The notes under the pieces were generated by a model. The model was not told the origin of the DNA. It made no database searches and saw only the letters and a list, made by a program, of their open reading frames with translations. The position numbers and the translations under genes were made by a program. This document shows, one piece after another, positions 1 to 4,311 of a stretch of 9,467 nucleotides of DNA (position 1 is the stretch's first letter; each line of letters starts with the position of its first letter). This DNA comes from X23 sp050251575 (GTDB taxonomy: Bacteria > Bacillota > Clostridia > SK-Y3), in assembly GCA_050251575.1 (NCBI GenBank), contig JBFWMP010000110.1, forward strand, positions 1 through 9,467, given 5' to 3'.

Positions 1-2
1 TG

Positions 3-182
3 TTGCCGTATACATTTAATAATAACTATCTAAGAATATATAGATCAATAAGCATATATTATTTTATATACGAAAATATGAATTTAGAGGATGATATTCT
101 TAAAAAAGGCAGGAATCCATTAGAAGCTGCTTATAATATGCTTATTTGGGTTATAGAAAATAACTATTTAAAAACAAAGTGA
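3..182 (+). CDS. Small phage protein, 5' end outside window
   Basis: This is the 3' part of a gene that is open at the left edge. The frame starting at base 3 stays open for 59 codons to a TGA at 180-182. The C-terminal half contains NPLEAAYNMLIWVIENNYLK, an amphipathic helix-like stretch. Similar '(A)xYxMxxWxxENxxL' tails occur in small proteins of gut Bacteroidota phages (from memory, not searched). An internal ATG at 78-80 would give a 34-residue protein, so the true start cannot be fixed. The next gene starts one base after the stop, so the two are almost certainly co-transcribed. The function is unknown. Confidence 0.6.
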   Translation: MPYTFNNNYLRIYRSISIYYFIYENMNLEDDILKKGRNPLEAAYNMLIWVIENNYLKTK

Positions 183-183
183 G

Positions 184-468
184 ATGAAAACAGCAGAACA
201 AGCAGCGGTTGAATACGCTGAAAGTTTAGAAGATAACGACTACACAATTGAAACGGAATCTGCTTTTAAGGCAGGTGCCGAATTTGCTCAAAGGTGGACA
301 TCGGTTGAAAAAGAACTTCCTCCTCTTGGCGTTCCTGTCACATGCAAGTATAATATGTTTGGAAAAGAATGTTATTGGAGTGGAACATTCTATACGGAAG
401 AAAGGTTAATGCACTTCATCAAGAAGCATTTAATGATCACGCATTGGAGATTGATTGAATTGAATTAA
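184..468 (+). CDS. DUF551-like small phage protein
   Basis: The product has 94 residues. The N-terminal part has an 'AFKAGAEFAQRW' helix (about 27-38). It is followed by TSVEKELPPLGVPVTCKYN, which matches the W-x-S-V-E-x-x-L-P-x-x-G-x-x-V core of DUF551 proteins. The C-terminus ITHWRLIELN matches the family's usual 'THW' ending. DUF551 proteins are common in phages and prophages and have no established biochemical role. The ATG lies one base after the upstream stop. A second, strongly diverged copy of the same plan is encoded two genes downstream (794-1084), so the family has duplicated within this array. The family call is fairly secure; the function is unknown. Confidence 0.75.
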   Translation: MKTAEQAAVEYAESLEDNDYTIETESAFKAGAEFAQRWTSVEKELPPLGVPVTCKYNMFGKECYWSGTFYTEERLMHFIKKHLMITHWRLIELN

Positions 469-482
469 TATACAGTAAAAAA

Positions 483-788
483 ATGAAAAGAATAATTATA
501 ATACTAATTTCAGCTATTTGTTTTTTATCTTGCATAGGGAATAAAACTATTGACGCAGACCCAAGTAAAACAACTGTAGCTGAAATGACTTTAGCTAAGC
601 AAGATACTGCTACATATAAAGTTATCGTTGACAAAGATAAAAATATTTCAGTTTACGATAAATACACAAACCTCAAAGTATACGAGTCAAAGAATGTAAG
701 TGGTGAATACGATTGGGCTATATGGTTTGCCTTGATTTTTGGAGCTATTTTAATGATTAGGCTTGTTATAGAAATTTTAGAAATATAG
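483..788 (+). CDS. Lipoprotein with C-terminal membrane helix, possible u-spanin
   Basis: The product has 101 residues. The N-terminus is a short signal peptide (K2-R3, then a hydrophobic stretch at 4-16) ending in FLSC, a plausible lipobox with lipid-modified Cys17. A polar segment of about 60 residues follows (18-77). A hydrophobic C-terminal segment then runs from W78 to about I92, continuing as RLVIEILEI. An N-terminal lipoprotein signal plus a C-terminal membrane helix is the architecture of unimolecular spanins such as phage T1 gp11. These link outer and inner membranes and disrupt the outer membrane at lysis. No acidic lipoprotein-export signal is obvious straight after Cys17. R93 and E97 interrupt the hydrophobic stretch, so the C-terminal helix could be peripheral. 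A generic small lipoprotein is the alternative. The gene lies between two DUF551-like paralogues. Confidence 0.7.
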   Translation: MKRIIIILISAICFLSCIGNKTIDADPSKTTVAEMTLAKQDTATYKVIVDKDKNISVYDKYTNLKVYESKNVSGEYDWAIWFALIFGAILMIRLVIEILEI

Positions 789-793
789 AAAAC

Positions 794-1084
794 ATGAAAA
801 CATTTGAACAGGCGCTTGATGATGCCTATTTACAATTCGGAAGCAACGCTTACTTTGGAAATGGCTTTAAGGCTGGGTTTGAATTTGCAAACGAGCTAAT
901 TGAATCTGAAGTAGATCTTCCAGAAAAATTTACCAGGGTGCTTGTTAAATTTGATCCATATGACAAAAAATTATTTGAAATATGCGTTCTACAGGAATTC
1001 TCAGACAGTTATAAAATGTGGCTATCTGATTCTGGGATATATTACAAAATTACAGACACTAAGTGGAAATATTTAAATTATTAA
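794..1084 (+). CDS. Diverged paralogue of the DUF551-like protein
   Basis: The product has 96 residues. Its start (MKTFEQALDDAY, then GNGFKAGFEFANE) lines up with the start of the protein at 184-468 (MKTAEQAAVEYA, then ESAFKAGAEFAQR). A following 'E-x-x-LP-x-x-x-x-R-V-L-V-K-F' segment corresponds to the DUF551 core. It ends DTKWKYLNY where the paralogue ends THWRLIELN. The conserved Trp of the core ('RWTSVE') is missing here, so this copy has diverged most in that part. It starts five bases after the lipoprotein stop. The function is unknown. The alternative is that only the N-terminal helix is homologous. Confidence 0.65.
   Translation: MKTFEQALDDAYLQFGSNAYFGNGFKAGFEFANELIESEVDLPEKFTRVLVKFDPYDKKLFEICVLQEFSDSYKMWLSDSGIYYKITDTKWKYLNY
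1055..1069 (+). repeat. 15-nt exact repeat, copy 1
   Basis: The bases gacactaagtggaaa occur here and again at 2981-2995, in the same reading frame (DTKWK) near the ends of two different small genes. It probably reflects shared ancestry or shuffling of the C-terminal segment and not a DNA signal. Confidence 0.6.
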
Positions 1085-1096
1085 TAAAACAAAACT

Positions 1097-1372
1097 ATGG
1101 CAGCAAAAGATTATTCATTCCATACAGGAGCGTTTGGAAGTGTTTATTTAGCAAAGAACACAAAGTCTAGAACAGTTATGAGCCAAGATAGGCGCGTAAT
1201 AGACGAGAATGAGCTTCTTGGCTTATTTGAATTTTACGTACTAAACAAATGCGAACGAGACAGATGTAGGACATTTGGTGTGTCTGGCGGAAATGGAGAA
1301 GAAATATTTGAAGTTAAGCTTTCAGATAAACAAGTTGAACTATTAAAAGAACGCCTTAAATCTAAAAAGTGA
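1097..1372 (+). CDS. Conserved small phage protein, unknown function
   Basis: The product has 91 residues and no signal peptide or membrane helix. The N-terminus, DYSFHTGAFGSVYLAKNTKS followed by RTVMSQDRRVIDENELLGLF, resembles a small protein I associate with gut Bacteroidota phages. I cannot name a family. The middle is rich in charged residues with two Cys (CERDRC), and the C-terminus is a basic helix (KQVELLKERLKSKK). The start ATG follows an A-rich stretch (aataaaacaaaact), typical of this array. The stop codon is one base from the next start. Confidence 0.65.
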   Translation: MAAKDYSFHTGAFGSVYLAKNTKSRTVMSQDRRVIDENELLGLFEFYVLNKCERDRCRTFGVSGGNGEEIFEVKLSDKQVELLKERLKSKK

Positions 1373-1373
1373 T

Positions 1374-1541
1374 ATGGAAGCGTCAAATTTCTCAGACATA
1401 TGCTCAAAGCTATCTTTGATTAAAAATGAGCTAAAGAATCTAGACTTAACGTACTCTCAGCTTTTAGAGTTGGAGTTTATAGCTTCTCAGATTTCAGACG
1501 AAACAAAAGTATTGATGTATAAATTAATTAACGAAAAATAA
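1374..1541 (+). CDS. Very small unknown protein, 55 residues
   Basis: An ATG one base after the preceding stop opens a 55-codon frame ending in TAA at 1539-1541. The product starts MEASNFSDICSKLSLIKNEL and ends VLMYKLINEK. Heptad-like spacing of Leu and Ile (CSKLSLIKNELKNL, then YSQLLELEFIASQI) suggests two amphipathic helices, possibly a helical hairpin or a small coiled-coil protein. There are no further motifs. Exact packing between neighbours (one base before, two after) and lack of any alternative frame in this gap are the main support. The function is unknown. Confidence 0.6.
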   Translation: MEASNFSDICSKLSLIKNELKNLDLTYSQLLELEFIASQISDETKVLMYKLINEK

Positions 1542-1543
1542 TT

Positions 1544-1774
1544 ATGGCAATAAAAACAACCGACATCACACTTTCTCCAGAAAAAAGCCTTCCAATTTTA
1601 ATGAAGTCAACAAGCAGCTCTCTTGTCGTGCTGTTCATTGGAACTAACGCTGGAACAGTCGTTATAGGAGACGAAGACTATTTTGTTGGAGCTTATTCTG
1701 ATAGGTGGGAAAACTACAGAAACGAATCTATTTGGGAGTTGTTTATGGGAAATATTGTAATCTCAAACGAATAA
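1544..1774 (+). CDS. Small unknown protein, 76 residues
   Basis: The product starts MAIKTTDITLSPEKSLPILM and has a beta-rich middle (SSLVVLFIGTNAGTVVIGDE). It continues DYFVGAYSDRWENYRNESIW and ends in a hydrophobic strand. The central 'VVLF(I)-G-T-N-x-G-T-V-V' part is moderately hydrophobic but too short and Thr/Gly-rich for a clear membrane helix. No family is recognised. It sits in the tightly spaced array, with two bases before its start and one base after its stop. Confidence 0.6.
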   Translation: MAIKTTDITLSPEKSLPILMKSTSSSLVVLFIGTNAGTVVIGDEDYFVGAYSDRWENYRNESIWELFMGNIVISNE

Positions 1775-1775
1775 T

Positions 1776-1910
1776 ATGTGCACTGATGGCACGTTATTGC
1801 TTACGATGAATATGGCTCTTTCTACCTGGCTTCAAATTGCTGATAAAATAGATTTTGGAAGACAGGCAAGAGAGCTTAAACTTTCTCTTGAAATGATTAA
1901 AGAAAAATAA
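1776..1910 (+). CDS. Possible 44-residue protein
   Basis: An ATG one base after the preceding stop opens 44 codons ending in TAA at 1908-1910. The C-terminal two thirds (MALSTWLQIADKIDFGRQAR, then ELKLSLEMIKEK) would form amphipathic helices. Two further in-frame ATGs (1806 and 1812) are alternative starts; the second begins MALSTW. The array's one-base spacing and the absence of any other long frame here support a real gene. Its small size keeps confidence moderate. The function is unknown. Confidence 0.5.
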   Translation: MCTDGTLLLTMNMALSTWLQIADKIDFGRQARELKLSLEMIKEK

Positions 1911-1954
1911 GCGAATTGGATATTGATCTTTCAAAAAATAAAATAGAAAATAAA

Positions 1955-2347
1955 ATGAACTATAAAATTGAGGATGAAATTGTTGAATTTGAATTAGCAA
2001 TGAAAGCTAAAGAAGCTGGATTTTCAAATGGGTCTAAATATGCTTATATTTACAACGCTGAGGATGCAAAATCTTCTTTCTGTAATATGAGTATGGTTGT
2101 ATATAACACAGACAATAGCGGATTTGTAGAAGCTCCAACAGCTTCAGTTTTGAGCGCATGGCTAATGGATGTAAAAGGAGTTGATGTAATAGTTAATAAA
2201 AATGGGATGTACTACAACTTCTCAGTATACAATTGCATTGGATTTGCATTTCGCGAATCGGTGTGCAACAAGTATACATATGAGGAAGCTCTATTGGCTG
2301 GCTTATCAGTTGCGATTGACATAGTAATTGAGACGAATGGAATTTAA
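1955..2347 (+). CDS. Conserved small phage protein with 'EAPTxxxxxxWL' motif
   Basis: The product has 130 residues from the ATG at 1955. I chose this start over an in-frame TTG at 1916 because an A-rich leader (aaaatagaaaataaa) directly precedes it, as at the other genes here. The sequence has AMKAKEAGF near the N-terminus, then FVEAPTASVLSAWLMDVKGV, a beta-like segment, and YTYEEALLAGLSVAIDIV at the C-terminus. I recognise this order (substrate-like N-terminus, 'APTQ...WL', 'tYEeALeaGL') as a recurring small protein of Bacteroidota phages and mobile elements without known function. The next gene overlaps its end by 11 nt. Confidence 0.7.
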   Translation: MNYKIEDEIVEFELAMKAKEAGFSNGSKYAYIYNAEDAKSSFCNMSMVVYNTDNSGFVEAPTASVLSAWLMDVKGVDVIVNKNGMYYNFSVYNCIGFAFRESVCNKYTYEEALLAGLSVAIDIVIETNGI

Positions 2348-2774
2348 CGATATTTATATTGATGTTGACTACTTCCATTTTGGTGGGAGTAGGACAGCAT
2401 CTTTGTCTATTATTGATGATCCATGCAAATGTTTTAGGAGTTTAAACATTATAACTCTAACAAACGGTTACAAGAAGGAGATTGTTTCAGAGGCGCTAGA
2501 AATAATTGAAAGCAATTATCCAGAAATTGTTCCTGGAATGTGCGAAGCTGTCCACCAGTCAATAGAAAATTATTTTTGCAGGTGTTTAATGGTTGACGCT
2601 TGTTCGTTCGACTACAGGGAATTTAGGAGGCGCATACTTCCAGAATTTAGCTATAGGTATGCTATGATGTTTGATGAGGTTGCTGAACTTGGCGAGCCAG
2701 ATGGATTTTGGTTTCCAAAAGACAAGCAAATACGTATTGGTTTTTTGAAATTTTTAATTGATATAGTTAAATGA
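2337..2774 (+). CDS. Unknown phage protein, 145 residues
   Basis: The product begins MEFNDIYIDVDYFHFGGSR. The ATG at 2337 is preferred to a TTG nine bases upstream. It overlaps the previous gene by 11 nt and the next by four (ATGA), indicating translational coupling. Visible features are a helical middle (SEALEIIESNYPEIVPGMCE), a Cys-containing stretch (FCRCLMVDAC) and a basic patch (YREFRRRILPEF). There is no signal peptide or membrane segment. No family is recognised and no function can be given. Confidence 0.65.
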   Translation: MEFNDIYIDVDYFHFGGSRTASLSIIDDPCKCFRSLNIITLTNGYKKEIVSEALEIIESNYPEIVPGMCEAVHQSIENYFCRCLMVDACSFDYREFRRRILPEFSYRYAMMFDEVAELGEPDGFWFPKDKQIRIGFLKFLIDIVK

Positions 2775-3034
2775 GGAAAGACATACAAGAACAAGTCGAC
2801 AAATTGATCGACTCATTTCCAAGCGGGAAAAATATTCTTGGAGAAGTAGTTATTCATGAATTAGATGGATATGTAATATATTGGGAAGGTAATGATCGAA
2901 CTTCGCTTATTAGCCATAGAGTATTTTTTGTAAACACAATTACAAAAAGAATATCAAGGCCATCATTTAAAGTTATATACGACACTAAGTGGAAACTTCA
3001 TCCAGATTCACTGAAAGAGCTTGAAGAAATATAA
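2771..3034 (+). CDS. Small unknown protein, first of a tandem paralogue pair
   Basis: The product has 87 residues and starts MRKDIQEQVDKLIDSFPSGK. Beta-like segments follow (EVVIHELDGYVIYWEG), then RVFFVNTITKRISRP, ending DTKWKLHPDSLKELEEI. The next gene has the same plan: MKKYIQNEIDKAI at the N-terminus, a 'V.F(I/V)' strand in the middle, W-x-L-x-x-DS-x-x-x-L near the end. The DTKWK segment also occurs in the protein at 794-1084, where 15 nt are identical. The ATG overlaps the upstream stop (ATGA). No known family is recognised. Confidence 0.65.
   Translation: MRKDIQEQVDKLIDSFPSGKNILGEVVIHELDGYVIYWEGNDRTSLISHRVFFVNTITKRISRPSFKVIYDTKWKLHPDSLKELEEI
2981..2995 (+). repeat. 15-nt exact repeat, copy 2
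   Basis: This is the second copy of gacactaagtggaaa (see 1055-1069), coding DTKWK near the C-terminus of the 87-residue protein. Confidence 0.6.
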
Positions 3035-3035
3035 G

Positions 3036-3404
3036 ATGAAGAAGTATATACAGAATGAAATAGATAAAGCCATAATGCGTCTTCCATGCTTATCTAGAGA
3101 AGAAATTGGACAATGGAATAAGGTGATTAATATGACAATTGTTTTTGTAGACGATAATGGCATTCAACATAAAGAAGTAATCGAATTTATAACTCAAGAC
3201 GTTCTTGAGTTTGAGATGCCTTTTTATACAAGAAAATATGTTCCACGTTGGTTTCTATCGTATGACTCTTTTGTAAAATTAGATGCACTACAAATAAAGC
3301 CCAGCAGCTATTTAAGTTGTTGGGCTTTTTGTTTTAGAAAACGATCGAATGGTATATGTTTGCAATCTCGTCTCCAGTTATTCCTAGGTACCTTCTTGTT
3401 ATAG
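3036..3404 (+). CDS. Second tandem paralogue, with a readthrough tail
   Basis: From the ATG at 3036, one base after the upstream stop, the frame encodes 122 residues. Residues 1-87 (MKKYIQNEIDKAIMRLPC to FVKLDALQI) align with the whole 87-residue upstream paralogue. From K88 the frame reads through the terminator hairpin at 3296-3330 and 71 nt into the 3' end of the opposing recombinase. This gives a Cys/Arg-rich tail (KPSSYLSCWAFCFRKRSNG and on) that looks non-biological. A TAA sits one frame away at 3295-3297, exactly where homology ends, so a one-base indel (biological or assembly) probably removed the original stop. An in-frame TTG at 3021 is a less likely start. The function is unknown. 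Confidence 0.55.
   Translation: MKKYIQNEIDKAIMRLPCLSREEIGQWNKVINMTIVFVDDNGIQHKEVIEFITQDVLEFEMPFYTRKYVPRWFLSYDSFVKLDALQIKPSSYLSCWAFCFRKRSNGICLQSRLQLFLGTFLL
3296..3334 (+). terminator. Rho-independent terminator of the plus-strand array
   Basis: A 14-bp stem (3296-3309 with 3315-3328) has a 5-nt loop and only two G-U pairs in the plus-strand RNA. It is followed by TTTTTGTTTT (3326 onward). It lies between the converging gene blocks, five bases from the recombinase stop. Read from the minus strand, the two wobbles become A-C mismatches, but the outer eight pairs remain. A short T-rich run (ctttatttg) follows, so it may act weakly in both directions. Confidence 0.85.
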
Positions 3405-3918
3405 CCATTGACGAGTGATTCAGGATCTCCATAAGCAAAACTAAAGATTCCTCTGACTTATTATTTTTCTCCCATATTGTTCTGGCAAATGTCTTACGGA
3501 TAGAGTGCGTGGAAAAGTTATCTACGTTGAGATTGTAGCGATCTTTTATCTGTTTTAGAACTCTGTTTATGTATTGCTCAGACATGGCTTCACCACTCTT
3601 ATTTGACATTACAAATAAATCTGTTTTGGGTTTTCCTAGCTTGTTGTACAAAAACTTAAACTTCTTGATCGTTTCTTCTGAGAATCTGATATTACGAATT
3701 TTACCAGTCTTCTCCTCCTCTTTGATTAAAGACGCTTTGTCTAATATGTCTGACCACTTGATTGTAAGAACGTCAGAGATTCTTAACCCAGTACTGAAAG
3801 AAAGCGACATGTACATAGCCCACTTATAATTCTTGTCATTGATTAGCGCATTTACCAGGTTTTGAAATTCATCAAATCTTACGTAGTCACTTGTTGTTAA
3901 CACTCCTTTAAGTCCCAT
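3334..3918 (-). CDS. Minimal tyrosine recombinase (integrase/invertase-like)
   Basis: The product has 194 residues from the ATG at 3918. The open frame continues upstream to a TTG at 3969, but that region overlaps the promoter, so the ATG start is preferred. The catalytic set of the tyrosine recombinase/phage integrase family is complete: R46 in STGLRISDV, a beta-hairpin Lys (K70 or K73 in EEKTGK), H138 and R141 in HSIRKT, H168 in LNHSS, and nucleophile Y177 in RRYLGI. There is essentially no N-terminal SAM-like core-binding domain and no arm-binding domain. The size is like the FimB/FimE inversion enzymes and far below lambda-type integrases (about 350 residues). It probably joins or inverts DNA by strand exchange; the target sites are not evident here. 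It has its own promoter and converges on the small-gene array. Confidence 0.9.
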   Translation of the reverse strand: MGLKGVLTTSDYVRFDEFQNLVNALINDKNYKWAMYMSLSFSTGLRISDVLTIKWSDILDKASLIKEEEKTGKIRNIRFSEETIKKFKFLYNKLGKPKTDLFVMSNKSGEAMSEQYINRVLKQIKDRYNLNVDNFSTHSIRKTFARTIWEKNNKSEESLVLLMEILNHSSMAITRRYLGITGDEIANIYHSIVF

Positions 3919-3955
3919 ATTATTGTATTTTTTAGTTTCACTTTTAATTACAATG

Positions 3956-3986
3956 CAAACATAATACAAAAATTTGGAAAAACAAA
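3956..3986 (-). promoter_or_regulatory. Bacteroidota-type promoter for the recombinase
   Basis: On the minus strand TTTG (3986-3983), a 19-nt spacer and TATGTTTG (3963-3956) match the Bacteroidota vegetative consensus TTTG / TAnnTTTG. The -7 box is followed by CATTG, as at the ligase promoter. The start codon is 37 nt beyond the -7 box. The TTTG lies inside the T-tract of the preceding terminator. Confidence 0.7.
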
Positions 3987-4008
3987 AAAAGGAGCGATAA
4001 AAATCGCC
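3983..4008 (-). terminator. Terminator after the ligase/membrane-protein operon
   Basis: The minus-strand RNA forms a six-pair stem (GGCGAT 4008-4003 with ATCGCT 3998-3993, one G-U) with a 4-nt loop. Two C residues follow, then seven T (3990-3984), G, and five more T. It starts nine bases after the stop of the 97-residue membrane protein. The stem is short, so efficiency may be moderate. Confidence 0.7.
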
Positions 4009-4017
4009 ACTTTAATT

Positions 4018-4311
4018 TTATTTAACTTTTGATATGATGTATTCATCAAGTTTCCTGTAATAACCTGAGAGAAACTCGCTAAATTCATCCATTTTATCCG
4101 ATAGGTACTCGCTTCCATTTCTAATCAATGTAAAAAGCTTCTCAAAAATAACAAGTAGCAATGTAATAAGTACAGCTCCACTGAAAATTAAAATTGCTAC
4201 AGTGTACTCGTGCATCCTTCTGTCCTTGAATTCGGCTTTCCAGTAACCCATGCGGAATAGAAACAAATAAAATAGAGACACGTAAATGATCCAAATTGTT
4301 AAAAATACCAT
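4018..4311 (-). CDS. Small membrane protein, two predicted helices
   Basis: The product has 97 residues. A hydrophobic N-terminal helix (about 2-19, FLTIWIIYVSLFYLFLF) is followed by a short charged linker (K25-H34). A second helix runs about 37-56 (TVAILIFSGAVLITLLLVIF). A charged amphipathic tail (57-97) with alternating acidic and basic residues follows. The first 13 nt overlap the end of the ligase gene, so the two are translationally coupled. Small size, two membrane spans and a charged tail are compatible with a holin or holin-like protein. There is no diagnostic motif, and pairing with a ligase is not typical of holins. A membrane anchor or host-modifying phage protein is equally possible. 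Confidence 0.7.
   Translation of the reverse strand: MVFLTIWIIYVSLFYLFLFRMGYWKAEFKDRRMHEYTVAILIFSGAVLITLLLVIFEKLFTLIRNGSEYLSDKMDEFSEFLSGYYRKLDEYIISKVK

Noticed and set aside
437..634. 65-residue hydrophobic frame on the minus strand
   Set aside because: Lies antisense to the DUF551-like and lipoprotein genes; a shadow of the lipoprotein coding pattern with no leader or promoter.
1794..2000. 68-residue minus-strand frame rich in Phe and Lys
   Set aside because: Antisense to A-rich plus-strand gene ends and leader; composition reflects poly-A stretches.
2794..2813. Inverted repeat AGTCGA / TCGACT with 8-nt spacer, possible operator or recombinase site
   Set aside because: Only six base pairs, inside a coding region, with no second copy seen; likely chance.
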